Assembly (NCBI RefSeq): GCF_003751605.1 | Contig: NZ_RJVJ01000001.1 | Coordinates: 5,208,001-5,272,000 of the forward strand | Origin: Kitasatospora cineracea | GTDB lineage: Bacteria; Actinomycetota; Actinomycetes; Streptomycetales; Streptomycetaceae | Direction: 5' to 3' | Length of the DNA: 64,000 nt | Shown here: positions 9,135 to 17,473 of the stretch, piece by piece | Layout: the number at the start of each line of letters is the position of its first letter | Position numbering within the stretch: position 1 is the stretch's first letter | Translations under genes and position numbers: made by a program | Notes under the pieces: generated by a model | The model's database searches: none | Seen by the model: only the letters and a program-made list of their open reading frames with translations | What the model was told of the DNA's origin: nothing

Positions 9135-10019
9135 TCAGCCCTTCGTGAGATCGCGCCGCGAGACGCGGAAGACGACCAGCGTCACCAGCAGGCACAGCAC
9201 CGTCAGCAGGACCGCGATGGTGCTGCCGTAGCCGTACTCGCCGTAGGTGAAGGACGTCTGGAACATGGAGAGGGTCAGGGGGGTGGTGCCGTTCCCGGGG
9301 CCGCCGTTGGTGAGCGCGACGATCGAGTCGAACACCTTGAGGGTGCCGTTGATGCTGAAGATCGCCGAGGACATCAGGACCGGGAAGGACAGCGGCAGCA
9401 CGATGTGGCGGATCAGCCGCAGGCCGGAGGCGCCGTCGAGGCGGGCCGATTCGAGGACCTCGTCGGGGATGTCCACCAGGCCGGCGAACAGCAGCACCGC
9501 GTAGAAGCCCATCGAGCGCCAGACGTCCATCAGGATCAGGACCCAGAACGAGCTTCCGGCGCTGCCGAACCAGTCGACGGAGTGCAGGCCGACCAGCTCC
9601 AGCAGGGAGTTGACCGGGCCGGTCTGCGGGGCGACCTGGAAGAGCTTCTGGAACAGCAGGCCGACGGCGACGGTCGGCAGCACCACGGGGAAGAACACCA
9701 GGGTGCGCACCAGCGCGGAGGCCTTCTTCAGGTAGAAGGTGTACAGCAGGGCCAGCGCGTACCCGGCCGCGACCTGGCCGACGGTGACGACGGCCGCGTA
9801 CTTGACGGTGAACCAGAGGGCGTCGTGGACGGCCGGGTCGTCGGCGAGGCGCTGGAAGTTGGCGAGTCCGGCCCAGCTGAACCCCGTGATGCTGTTGCCC
9901 TTGGTGAAGGAGTACCCCAGCGACCAGCCGATGGGGACGAGCATGACGAGGGTGTACACCAGCAGGGCGGGGCCCAACAGGATCGCGACGGCCCTGCGGT
10001 CACCGAGTACGCGGTGCAT
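9135..10019 (-). CDS. Carbohydrate ABC transporter permease, MalF/UgpA type (CUT1)
   Basis: A 294-residue permease. The start is the ATG at 10019 (MHRVLGDRRAVAILLGPALL), which gives a normal length for this subfamily. Six hydrophobic segments are visible, and the EAA loop reads ESARLDGASGLRLIRHIVLP. The NGGPGNGTTPLTLSMFQ segment is characteristic of MalF-like sugar permeases. It pairs with the downstream MalG-type subunit. It is separated from the upstream binding-protein gene by a perfect 42-bp palindrome, so permease expression may be lower than that of the binding protein. Confidence 0.92.
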   Translation of the reverse strand: MHRVLGDRRAVAILLGPALLVYTLVMLVPIGWSLGYSFTKGNSITGFSWAGLANFQRLADDPAVHDALWFTVKYAAVVTVGQVAAGYALALLYTFYLKKASALVRTLVFFPVVLPTVAVGLLFQKLFQVAPQTGPVNSLLELVGLHSVDWFGSAGSSFWVLILMDVWRSMGFYAVLLFAGLVDIPDEVLESARLDGASGLRLIRHIVLPLSFPVLMSSAIFSINGTLKVFDSIVALTNGGPGNGTTPLTLSMFQTSFTYGEYGYGSTIAVLLTVLCLLVTLVVFRVSRRDLTKG

Positions 10020-10072
10020 TGGACGTGTCCTTCGTTGTCGTGGAGGGAGCGGTTGCGGCACGCGGCCGGGCG

Positions 10073-10114
10073 GGTGGCGGGGGCGGGGCGTGCGCACGCC
10101 CCGCCCCCGCCACC
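10073..10114. terminator. Perfect 42-bp palindrome between binding-protein and permease genes
   Basis: The arms at 10073-10093 and 10094-10114 are exact 21-nt reverse complements made almost entirely of G and C. It sits in the 107-bp gap after the solute-binding-protein stop codon. A hairpin here would partly terminate or protect the mRNA, the usual way of making more binding protein than permease. No T-run follows. Confidence 0.7.
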
Positions 10115-10126
10115 GGATCGGGTGCC

Positions 10127-11461
10127 TTACTGGGCCAGGGCGTCCTGGACCAGCTGCATGAACTTCTCCGGGCTGATCGCGCCGGTCGCCAGGGGAGCGG
10201 CGTTCTGCTGGCTGACGGTGGTGGCCTTGGTGCTGAACAGCGCCTCGAACCACAGCACGCTCTCCTTGGAGGCGCCGATGGTGTCGCGGATCTGGCCGGT
10301 GACGGCGTTCGCGTTGTCGACCGGGGTGTTCACCTTGAAGCCGGAGATGGTGCCCTGGTCCTTGAGCGCGACGCTGCCGTAGTTCTGCGCGATGCACTTC
10401 ACCCAGTCGCCGGTCTTCGCGTCGAAGCTCTTGGCGTTCACCGCGACCGGCAGGCCCACGTTGGAGGGGTACTGGTCGATGGAGCCCTTGCCGCCGGCGA
10501 CCGCCGGGAACGGCATGAAGCCGACGTTCTCCGCACCCAGGGTGTCCTGCTTGGCGTCGGCGATGTTGGCCAGCGCCCAGCTGCCCATGTAGAACATCGC
10601 GGCCTTGCCGCCCAGGAACTGGTTCATCGCGGTGTCGTAGTCGATGGAGCCGACGCCCTGCCCGAAGTAGCCCTTCTTGCCGAGCTCGGCGACCTGCTGG
10701 GCGGCCTTGACGTACTCGGGGTCGGTCAGCTTCGCGGTGCCGTTGGCGATCGCGCTCATCGCGCCCGGGCCCAGGCTGCGGTACAGGTAGCCGCTGACCA
10801 TGCGGGTGAGCGGCCAGCCCTGCTGGCCGGAGGCGGCGAAGGGCTGCACGCCCGCGCCCTGCAGCTTGGCGGCCGCGGCGACCAGCTCGTCCCAGGTCTT
10901 GGGGACGGAGATGCCGTTGGCCTCGAAGACCTTCTTGTTGTAGAAGATGCCCTCGATGTTGTACTCGTACGGCAGCACGGCGAGCTTGTTCTGGTACAGC
11001 GCCTTGATGGTGGACACCGCGGCGGGCTGCAGCTGGTCGAAGACGCCGAGCTTGGTGAGCTCGTCCTCCAGGTTTGCGACGTTGCCCGCGCCGAAGAGCT
11101 GGGTGGTCAGCGCCGGGGCGTTGCCGGCCGCGAACTGGACCGGCAGGGCGTTCTGACCCGCCAACAGCTGCAGCTTCTGGTCGAGGCCGGACTGCGGGAC
11201 GGTGTCGACCTTCAGCGGCAGCGCCTTGTTCTGGTCGGTGCAGGAGGTCGTCGACAGCGTGGTCAGCGTCTTCTTGATGGTGGTGTTCTCGGTGACCGAC
11301 AGGTAGTCGAAGTTCTTCGGGGAGGCGCTCGCGCCCGTCCCGCTGCTGCCGCACGCCGTGGCGAGCAGCACCACGGCGGCTGCGGCAGCGGTGAAGCCGA
11401 CGAGGCGGGTTCTGCCGGTGCGGGTGGGGTTGATGGTCACGGCTGTGCTCCCTGGCGTCAT
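10127..11461 (-). CDS. Extracellular sugar-binding lipoprotein of ABC transporter
   Basis: A 444-residue family 1 solute-binding protein. A signal sequence (residues about 18-36, hydrophobic stretch GFTAAAAAVVLL) ends in the lipobox LATAC with the lipidated Cys at 37, so it is tethered outside the membrane. Typical segments include PKTWDELVAAAAKL, GKAAMFYMGSWALANI and FMPFPAVAGGKGS. It delivers sugar to the two permeases downstream. Its promoter lies in the 263-bp gap shared with the divergent LacI-type regulator and contains a palindromic operator. A downstream GTG start is possible and would shorten only the pre-signal region. Confidence 0.92.
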   Translation of the reverse strand: MTPGSTAVTINPTRTGRTRLVGFTAAAAAVVLLATACGSSGTGASASPKNFDYLSVTENTTIKKTLTTLSTTSCTDQNKALPLKVDTVPQSGLDQKLQLLAGQNALPVQFAAGNAPALTTQLFGAGNVANLEDELTKLGVFDQLQPAAVSTIKALYQNKLAVLPYEYNIEGIFYNKKVFEANGISVPKTWDELVAAAAKLQGAGVQPFAASGQQGWPLTRMVSGYLYRSLGPGAMSAIANGTAKLTDPEYVKAAQQVAELGKKGYFGQGVGSIDYDTAMNQFLGGKAAMFYMGSWALANIADAKQDTLGAENVGFMPFPAVAGGKGSIDQYPSNVGLPVAVNAKSFDAKTGDWVKCIAQNYGSVALKDQGTISGFKVNTPVDNANAVTGQIRDTIGASKESVLWFEALFSTKATTVSQQNAAPLATGAISPEKFMQLVQDALAQ

Positions 11462-11531
11462 TGAGCGGAGGCAGAGGTGGGGGATCGCTGAACCGGAGAA
11501 CGCGGGGCTCTCCCGGAAGACGGGGCCCGAC

Positions 11532-11561
11532 TTTGTAGAACGTTCTCCACGATGGGGTCAA
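11532..11561 (-). promoter_or_regulatory. Promoter with LacI-type operator for the ABC transporter operon
   Basis: Reading leftward, TTGACC (11556-11561) and TACAAA (11532-11537) are separated by 18 bp. Between them lies the palindrome AGAACGTTCT (11537-11546) inside TGTAGAACGTTCTCCA (11534-11549). The central CG in a near-perfect inverted repeat is typical of LacI-family operators, so a bound regulator would block the promoter. The sequence is seen directly; the regulator assignment to the adjacent LacI gene is inferred. Confidence 0.65.
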
Positions 11562-11653
11562 CAGTGCCCCCGAGGGCAAGCTATCGTCAAGACACGAGGG
11601 CGTAACGAGGCGGTCACCTGGGCGATGCGGCTGGTCCCGGCCGGGAAAGATCG

Positions 11654-11670
11654 TGTAGAACGTTGCGCAA
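11654..11670. promoter_or_regulatory. Second LacI-type operator half-matching the first
   Basis: TGTAGAACGTTGCGCAA at 11654-11670 repeats the first 11 bases of the operator at 11534 and lies 55 bp before the regulator start. It probably allows autoregulation or DNA looping between the two sites 120 bp apart. Three imperfect 15-bp tandem repeats beginning GTGACTTT, GTGGCTTT and GTGACTTT (11673, 11688, 11703) follow immediately. Confidence 0.5.
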
Positions 11671-11724
11671 CAGTGACTTTCGAGGCCGTGGCTTTCGCGA
11701 CCGTGACTTTTCGGAAAGTGGGCC

Positions 11725-12759
11725 ATGGAGCCGACGAAACGCCCCAAGCGCGTCACCATCACCGACGTCGCCGCCCGCGCCGGCGTCTCGACCGCGGCCG
11801 TCTCCAAGGTGCTCCGCAACGCCTACGGCGTCAGCCCCGCCATGCAGGAGCGCGTGCGCGCCGCGATGGCCGAGCTGGACTACCGGCCGCATGCTGCCGC
11901 GCGCGGGATGCGCGGGCGGACCTACACGATAGGGGTGCTGCTCGACAGCCTCCGCAACACCTTCTTCGCCGACATCCTCGACGGCGTCCAGCAGCAACTG
12001 CACGGCAGCGACTACACGGTGCTGATCGGCGCGGCGGGCTTCGGCGCGAGCGAACAGGCGCGCACCGTCCAGTCGATGGTCGACCGCCAGATGGACGGCC
12101 TGATCCTCATCGCCCCCGGCACCAGCCGCGCCGAGGTCCTCGCCACCGCCGAGGCCGTGCCCACCGTCGTGATCGGCCACCACGACACCGCCGCCGTCCA
12201 CGACTCGGTCGTCGACGCCGACGACCAGGGCGCGGCGCTGGTCGTCGACCACCTCGCCGCCCTCGGCCACCGCCGGATCGCCCTGCTCGCCGCCCCCGGC
12301 CTCAAGGGCAGCCAGTGGAAGCTCACCCCCGAAGCGGTGCTCGCCAAGGGCTACACCGCCGCCATGAAACGCCACGGCCTCGCCCCGCAGGCCCTCGCCG
12401 CCGCCTACTCCGAGGAGGGCGGCTACGAGGCGGGCAAGCGGCTGCTGAGTACAGCCGACCGGCCCACCGCCATCATGGCCGGTGCGGACGTCGCCGCCCT
12501 CGGCGTCTACCGCGCCGCCGCCGAACTGGGCCTGGGCATCCCCGGCGACCTCTCGCTGGTCGGCTACAACAACACCGCGGTCGCCGCCCTCGCCCCGGTC
12601 CAGCTCACCAGCGTCGACCAGGCCGGCACCACCATGGGCGCCACCGCCGCCCGGATGCTCATCGAACGGGTCGAGGGCCGCCGCACCCAGGCGATGCAGA
12701 CCGCCATGACCCCCCGCCTCGTCGTGCGCTCCAGCACCGCCGCACCGCACGCCGACTGA
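11725..12759 (+). CDS. LacI-family regulator of the rhamnoside transporter
   Basis: A 344-residue regulator. The N-terminal helix-turn-helix (VTITDVAARAGVSTAAVSKVLRN split over residues 9-32) and hinge (YRPHAAARGMRG) are followed by a periplasmic-binding-protein-like sensor domain (IGVLLDSLRNTFFADILDGV; C-terminal LTSVDQAGTTMG). It diverges from the transporter operon across a gap containing two TGTAGAACGTT sites, so it is probably the local repressor, released by a rhamnose-related sugar. A matching site also lies upstream of the GH3 gene near 24.4 kb. The ATG start gives the full HTH; the ribosome-binding site is weak. Confidence 0.9.
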   Translation: MEPTKRPKRVTITDVAARAGVSTAAVSKVLRNAYGVSPAMQERVRAAMAELDYRPHAAARGMRGRTYTIGVLLDSLRNTFFADILDGVQQQLHGSDYTVLIGAAGFGASEQARTVQSMVDRQMDGLILIAPGTSRAEVLATAEAVPTVVIGHHDTAAVHDSVVDADDQGAALVVDHLAALGHRRIALLAAPGLKGSQWKLTPEAVLAKGYTAAMKRHGLAPQALAAAYSEEGGYEAGKRLLSTADRPTAIMAGADVAALGVYRAAAELGLGIPGDLSLVGYNNTAVAALAPVQLTSVDQAGTTMGATAARMLIERVEGRRTQAMQTAMTPRLVVRSSTAAPHAD

Positions 12760-12773
12760 GCGGCGTCCGCCGA

Positions 12774-12805
12774 AGCCCGCCGTTGAATGGATTCAACGGC
12801 GGGCT
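12774..12805. terminator. Bidirectional terminator hairpin containing an operator-like core
   Basis: A perfect inverted repeat of 15-nt arms (12774-12788 and 12791-12805) fills the 47-bp gap between two convergent LacI genes. The centre, TTGAATGGATTCAA, resembles the TTGAAACGATTCAA operator at 13933. It could therefore be both a terminator and a third binding site for the downstream regulator. Confidence 0.65.
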
Positions 12806-12806
12806 C

Positions 12807-13820
12807 TCACGCTGTCCGCGGGGCCAGCAGCGTGGAGCCGCGCACCACCAGCTCCGGCTCGAAGACCACCTGCCGGTGCCGGTGCGCACCGCCGCCGGTC
12901 TCCTGCGCGAGCAGCTCCACCGCCGTGCGCCCCATCGCCTCGGCGGGCTGGCGCACCGAGGTCAGCGGCACCGCCGCCGCGGCGGCGAACTCGATGTCGT
13001 CGTAGCCGACGATCGCCAGGTCCTCGGGCACCCGCAGGCCCGCCGCGAACGCGGCCTGCAGCAAACCAAGCGCCAGCAGGTCGTTCGCGCAGAAGACGGC
13101 CGTCGGCCGCGGCAGCATCCCCAGCAGCCGGGCGCCCGCGTCCCGCCCGGCCGCCACGTCCAGGCCCGCCACCTCCAGATCCACCAGTTCCGCGCCGCTA
13201 CCCTCCAGTGCCGCCAGCGCGCCCGAGCGGCGGTCGGCGACCTGCTGCAGGCGGTGGCGCCCGCCCGCGAACGCGATCCGCCGGTGCCCGCCCGCCAGCA
13301 GGTGCGCAGCCGCCAGCGAGCCGCCCTTGACGTCGTCCACCGACACCGAGCAGGCGTCGATCCCCGGCGCGAGGCGGTCGACCAGGACGAACGGCACGTC
13401 GTGGCGCCGCAGCGCCGCCGCCCCCGAGCCCTCCGTGTCGGCCGGGGTCAGCAGCACCCCGCGCACCCGCTGCTCGGCGAACAGCGCCAGGTAGTCCGCC
13501 TCGTCGGCCGGCCGCTGCGCGCTGTTGCAGACCATCACGCCCAGGCCCTCCGCCCGGGCGGCCCGCTCCGCGCCCCGGGCGACCGAGACGAAGAACGGGT
13601 TGCCCAGGTCGAGGACCAGCAGGCCGATGATCCGGCTGCTCCCGGAGCGCAACTGCCGTGCCGACTCGCTGCGCACGTAGCCGAGTTGCTCGATCGCGGC
13701 CTGGACCCGGGCCCGGGTCTCCTCACCGACCACCTCCGGCCGGTTGATCACGTTGGAGACCGTGCCCACCGACACCCCGGCCGCCCGGGCCACGTCCTTG
13801 ATCCCTGCCGCGCTGCCCAT
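12807..13820 (-). CDS. LacI-family regulator of rhamnose catabolic genes
   Basis: A 337-residue LacI-type repressor. The start is the ATG at 13820 (MGSAAGIKDVARAAGVSVGT), because further upstream codons run into the promoter and operators. The HTH occupies residues 6-28, the hinge ESARQLRSGSS follows, and the sensor domain has NPFFVSVARGAE, ANDLLALGLLQ and LTSVRQPAEAMG. It diverges from the rhamnose isomerase gene; two inverted repeats (TGAAAAGTTTCA and CTTGAAACGATTCAAG) lie between them. Probable role: repressor of rhamnose isomerase, aldolase and kinase genes and of itself, with a rhamnose pathway intermediate as inducer. Confidence 0.9.
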   Translation of the reverse strand: MGSAAGIKDVARAAGVSVGTVSNVINRPEVVGEETRARVQAAIEQLGYVRSESARQLRSGSSRIIGLLVLDLGNPFFVSVARGAERAARAEGLGVMVCNSAQRPADEADYLALFAEQRVRGVLLTPADTEGSGAAALRRHDVPFVLVDRLAPGIDACSVSVDDVKGGSLAAAHLLAGGHRRIAFAGGRHRLQQVADRRSGALAALEGSGAELVDLEVAGLDVAAGRDAGARLLGMLPRPTAVFCANDLLALGLLQAAFAAGLRVPEDLAIVGYDDIEFAAAAAVPLTSVRQPAEAMGRTAVELLAQETGGGAHRHRQVVFEPELVVRGSTLLAPRTA

Positions 13821-13844
13821 GCCCGTGTCCGTCTCCGTTTCGCA

Positions 13845-13858
13845 TTGAAAAGTTTCAT
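13845..13858. promoter_or_regulatory. LacI-type operator upstream of the regulator gene
   Basis: TGAAAAGTTTCA (13846-13857) has perfect 5-bp arms around AG and lies 26 bp upstream of the regulator start, well placed for autoregulation. It shares the TGAAA...TTTCA arm pattern with the site at 13932. Confidence 0.55.
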
Positions 13859-13898
13859 CGATGTGATCGCTGGACGGTTGCCAGATTACGGCAGCGGC

Positions 13899-13947
13899 TT
13901 GACGGTTTCGCGCTGCTCGACCTACGGTCTGCTTGAAACGATTCAAG
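13899..13947 (+). promoter_or_regulatory. Promoter and operator of the rhamnose isomerase operon
   Basis: TTGACG (13899-13904), an 18-bp spacer and TACGGT (13923-13928) form a reasonable housekeeping promoter. The operator CTTGAAACGATTCAAG (13932-13947; 6-bp perfect arms, central CG) covers the predicted transcription start near 13935. A repressor bound here would block initiation. Confidence 0.7.
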
Positions 13948-13978
13948 TTGAGTGATCGACGTGGTGAGAGGTGCTCCG

Positions 13979-15145
13979 GTGACCGACCGATCTGCCGTGA
14001 AGGACGCCCTGCGGGCCCAGCGCATCGAGACGCCCTCCTGGGGCTACGGGAACTCGGGCACCCGCTTCAAGGTCTTCGCCCAGCCCGGCGTGCCGCGCGA
14101 CCCGTTCGAGAAGCTCGCCGACGCCGCCCAGGTGCACGCCGCCACCGGCGCCGCCCCGAAGGTCTCGCTGCACATCCCCTGGGACAAGGTGGAGGACTAC
14201 GCCGCGCTGTCCGCTCACGCCCGCGGCCTCGGCTTGGAGATCGGCGCGATCAACGCCAACGTCTTCCAGGACGACGACTACAAGTTGGGCTCGGTCACCA
14301 ACCCGGATCCGCGGGTGCGCCGCAAGGCGGTCGACCACCTGCTGGAGTGCGTCGACATCATGGACGCCACCGGCTCGACGGACCTGAAGCTGTGGTTCTC
14401 CGACGGCACGAACTACCCCGGCCAGGACGACACTTCGGCCCGCCAGGGCCGCCTGGCCGACGCGCTCGCGGAGGTGTACGAGCGGCTCGGCGAGGACCAG
14501 CGGATCCTGCTGGAGTACAAGCTGTTCGAGCCCGCCTTCTACACCATGGACGTCCCGGACTGGGGCACCGCGTACGCGCACTGCCTGCGGCTCGGCCCGA
14601 AGGCCACCGTCGTCGTCGACACCGGCCACCACGCGCCGGGCACCAACATCGAGTTCATCGTCGCGTTCCTGCTGCGCGAGGGGAAGCTCGGCGGTTTCGA
14701 CTTCAACTCCCGCTTCTACGCGGACGACGACCTGATGGCCGGTGCGGCCGACCCGTTCCAGCTGTTCCGGATCATGCACGAGGTCGTCAAGAACGGCGGC
14801 CTCGCACCGGAGACCGGCGTGGCGTTCATGCTCGACCAGTGCCACAACATCGAGGCGAAGATCCCCGCGGTGATCCGCTCGGTGATGAACGTCCAGGAGG
14901 CCACCGCCAAGGCCCTGCTGGTGGACACTGGCGCCCTGACGGCCGCTCAGGACACCGGTGACGTGCTCGCCGCCAACGAGGTGCTGATGGACGCCTACAA
15001 CACCGACGTCCGCCCGCTGCTGGCCGAAGTCCGCGCCGAAGCCGGACTCGACCCGAACCCGCTGGCCGCCTACCGCGCCACCGGCTGGGCCGACAAGACC
15101 GCCGCCGACCGCGTCGGCGGCCACCAGGCCGGCTGGGGCGCCTGA
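13979..15145 (+). CDS. rhaI: L-rhamnose isomerase (RhaI type)
   Basis: A 388-residue TIM-barrel isomerase of the Pseudomonas-type RhaI family, converting L-rhamnose to L-rhamnulose with a divalent metal. Visible signatures are LHIPWDK, ETPSWGYGNSGTRF, DLKLWFSDGTNYPGQDD, EYKLFEPAFY, VVVDTGHHAPGTNIEF and MLDQCHNIEAKIP; the His, Asp and Glu residues in these motifs form the metal site in the family. GTG at 13979 was chosen because GAGAGG lies 7 nt upstream; a GTG at 13952 abuts the operator. First enzyme of the phosphorylating rhamnose pathway, followed by the aldolase/dehydrogenase fusion. Confidence 0.9.
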   Translation: MTDRSAVKDALRAQRIETPSWGYGNSGTRFKVFAQPGVPRDPFEKLADAAQVHAATGAAPKVSLHIPWDKVEDYAALSAHARGLGLEIGAINANVFQDDDYKLGSVTNPDPRVRRKAVDHLLECVDIMDATGSTDLKLWFSDGTNYPGQDDTSARQGRLADALAEVYERLGEDQRILLEYKLFEPAFYTMDVPDWGTAYAHCLRLGPKATVVVDTGHHAPGTNIEFIVAFLLREGKLGGFDFNSRFYADDDLMAGAADPFQLFRIMHEVVKNGGLAPETGVAFMLDQCHNIEAKIPAVIRSVMNVQEATAKALLVDTGALTAAQDTGDVLAANEVLMDAYNTDVRPLLAEVRAEAGLDPNPLAAYRATGWADKTAADRVGGHQAGWGA

Positions 15146-15157
15146 CCCACCGGCAGC

Positions 15158-15197
15158 GCGGGCCGGTCCGCACCGGCGCAACCACGGACCGGCCCGC
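15158..15197. terminator. Intra-operon hairpin between rhaI and the aldolase fusion
   Basis: A perfect 13-bp stem (15158-15170 with 15185-15197) and a 14-nt loop lie in the 107-bp intergenic gap. No T-run follows. It may attenuate or stabilise the message between the two genes. Confidence 0.55.
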
Positions 15198-15252
15198 ACA
15201 CCCCGTGAGCGCCACCGCCCCTCCGTCCAGACGTAAGGAAACCCCTCCCGCC

Positions 15253-17292
15253 ATGGCCCTGCACCCCGAAGTCGCCGCCCTCCTCGCCCGCTCCAACCGG
15301 CTCGGCGCGGATGCGCGCAACACCAACTACGCCGGCGGCAACACCTCCGCCAAGGGCACCGACACCGACCCCGCCACCGGCCGCGACGTCGAACTGCTCT
15401 GGGTCAAGGGCTCCGGCGGTGACCTGGGCACCCTGACCGCCTCCGGCCTGGCGGCGCTGCGCCTGGACCGGCTGCGCTCCCTCGTCGACGTCTACCCGGG
15501 GGTGGAGCGCGAGGACGAGATGGTCGCCGCGTTCGACTACTGCCTGCACGGGCGCGGCGGCGCCGCCCCGTCCATCGACACCGCCATGCACGGCCTGGTG
15601 GACGCCGCGCACGTCGACCACCTGCACCCCGACTCCGGCATCGCGCTGGCCTGCGCCGCCGACGGCGAGAAGCTCACCGCCGAGTGCTTCGGCGAGCGCG
15701 TGGTGTGGGTGCCCTGGCGCCGCCCCGGCTTCCAGCTCGGCCTGGACATCGCCGAGATCAAGCGCAACAACCCGCAGGCGATCGGCTGCATCCTCGGCGG
15801 CCACGGCATCACCGCCTGGGGCGAGAGCAGCGAGGAGTGCGAGGCCAACGCGCTGCACATCATCCGCACCGCCGAAGCCTTCCTTGCCGAGCGCGGCAAG
15901 GCGGAGCCGTTCGGCCCGCTCCTGGACGGCTACCAGGCCCTGCCGGAGGCGCAGCGGCGCGAGCGGGCCGCCGCGCTGGCGCCGTTGATCCGCGGCCTGG
16001 CCTCCACCGACCACCCGCAGGTCGGCCACTTCACCGACAGCGCTGAGGTGCTGGACTTCCTGGCCCGCGCCGAGCACCCGCGGCTGGCCGCGCTGGGCAC
16101 CTCCTGCCCCGACCACTTCCTGCGCACCAAGATCGCCCCGCTGGTCCTCGACCTGCCCGCCACCGCCACCCTCGACGAGGCGGCCGCACGCCTGCGCGAG
16201 CTGCACCAGCAGTACCGCACGGACTACCGCGCCTACTACGACCGGCACGCCGGCGCCGACTCCCCGGCGATCCGCGGCGCCGACCCGGCGATCGTCCTCG
16301 TCCCCGGCGTGGGCATGTTCTCCTTCGGCAAGGACAAGCAGACCGCCCGGGTGGCCGGGGAGTTCTACCTCAACGCGATCAACGTGATGCGCGGCGCCGA
16401 GGCCGTCTCCACCTACGCCCCCATCGAGGAGGCGGAGAAGTTCCGCATCGAGTACTGGTCGCTGGAGGAGGCCAAGCTGCGGCGGATGCCCGCTCCGAAG
16501 CCGCTGGCCACCCGGGTCGCGCTGGTCACCGGCGCCGGCTCGGGCATCGGCCGGGCGATCGCCGAGCGGCTGGTCGGCGAGGGCGCCTGCGTGGTGATCG
16601 CGGACCTGAACGCCGAGAACGCGGCGGCCGTCGCCGAGGAGCTGGGCGGCCCCGACAAGGCGGTGGCCGTCACCGTCGACGTCACCAGCGAGGAGCAGAT
16701 CGCCGAGGCGTTCAAGGCCGCGGCCCTCGCCTTCGGCGGCGTCGACCTGGTGGTCAACAACGCGGGCATCTCCATCTCCAAGCCGCTGCTGGAGACCACC
16801 GCCCGCGACTGGGACCTGCAGCACGACATCATGGCCCGCGGCTCCTTCCTGGTCTCCCGCGAGGCCGCCCGCATCATGATCGAGCAGGGCCTGGGCGGCG
16901 ACATCGTCTACATCGCCTCCAAGAACGCCGTCTTCGCCGGCCCCAACAACATCGCCTACTCCGCGACCAAGGCCGACCAGGCCCACCAGGTCCGGCTGCT
17001 GGCCGCCGAGCTGGGCGAGCACGGCATCCGCGTCAACGGCGTCAACCCCGACGGCGTCGTGCGCGGCTCCGGGATCTTCGCGGGCGGCTGGGGCGCGCAG
17101 CGCGCCGCCACCTACGGCATCGCGGAGGACAAGCTCGGCGAGTTCTACGCCCAGCGCACCATCCTCAAGCGCGAGGTGCTGCCCGAGCACGTCGCGAACG
17201 CGGTCTTCGCCCTCACCGGCGGCGACCTCACCCACACCACCGGCCTGCACGTCCCGGTCGACGCAGGCGTCGCCGCAGCCTTCCTGCGCTGA
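15253..17292 (+). CDS. Bifunctional rhamnulose-1-phosphate aldolase / alcohol (lactaldehyde) dehydrogenase
   Basis: A 679-residue fusion of the RhaEW/YuxG type. Residues 1-400 are a class II aldolase domain (NYAGGNTSAKG, DHLHPDSGIAL with metal-binding His, GGHGITAWG); it should split L-rhamnulose 1-phosphate into dihydroxyacetone phosphate and L-lactaldehyde. Residues 415-679 are an SDR domain (VTGAGSGIGRAIAERL, VNNAGIS, YSATK, HTTGLHVPVDAG) that would oxidise lactaldehyde. The ATG at 15253 (MALHPEVAALL) follows TAAGGAAA; an upstream GTG at 15205 is less likely. It is second in the rhamnose operon, between isomerase and kinase. Confidence 0.9.
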   Translation: MALHPEVAALLARSNRLGADARNTNYAGGNTSAKGTDTDPATGRDVELLWVKGSGGDLGTLTASGLAALRLDRLRSLVDVYPGVEREDEMVAAFDYCLHGRGGAAPSIDTAMHGLVDAAHVDHLHPDSGIALACAADGEKLTAECFGERVVWVPWRRPGFQLGLDIAEIKRNNPQAIGCILGGHGITAWGESSEECEANALHIIRTAEAFLAERGKAEPFGPLLDGYQALPEAQRRERAAALAPLIRGLASTDHPQVGHFTDSAEVLDFLARAEHPRLAALGTSCPDHFLRTKIAPLVLDLPATATLDEAAARLRELHQQYRTDYRAYYDRHAGADSPAIRGADPAIVLVPGVGMFSFGKDKQTARVAGEFYLNAINVMRGAEAVSTYAPIEEAEKFRIEYWSLEEAKLRRMPAPKPLATRVALVTGAGSGIGRAIAERLVGEGACVVIADLNAENAAAVAEELGGPDKAVAVTVDVTSEEQIAEAFKAAALAFGGVDLVVNNAGISISKPLLETTARDWDLQHDIMARGSFLVSREAARIMIEQGLGGDIVYIASKNAVFAGPNNIAYSATKADQAHQVRLLAAELGEHGIRVNGVNPDGVVRGSGIFAGGWGAQRAATYGIAEDKLGEFYAQRTILKREVLPEHVANAVFALTGGDLTHTTGLHVPVDAGVAAAFLR

Positions 17293-17354
17293 CCCCCTGA
17301 ACCGCTCCGGCAGCCCCCCGCGACAACGCTCCGTCACCTGCGGGACATGAGGGT

Positions 17355-17432
17355 GGTGCGCGGCGACGCCGCCGCGCACCGGGCTCCGGGGCAACCGGTG
17401 CGGGCCGTGTACTCCTCTTCGCGGCCCGCACC
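17355..17432. other. Two hairpins in the gap before the rhamnulokinase gene
   Basis: The 181-bp gap holds two perfect inverted repeats: 11-bp arms at 17355-17365 and 17370-17380 with an ACGC loop, and 10-bp arms at 17397-17406 and 17423-17432. No T-runs follow. They may reduce read-through into the kinase gene or process the transcript. Confidence 0.5.
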
Positions 17433-17473
17433 ACCTCCCCACACCACCACCGCACCACCGAGGACACACCGCC

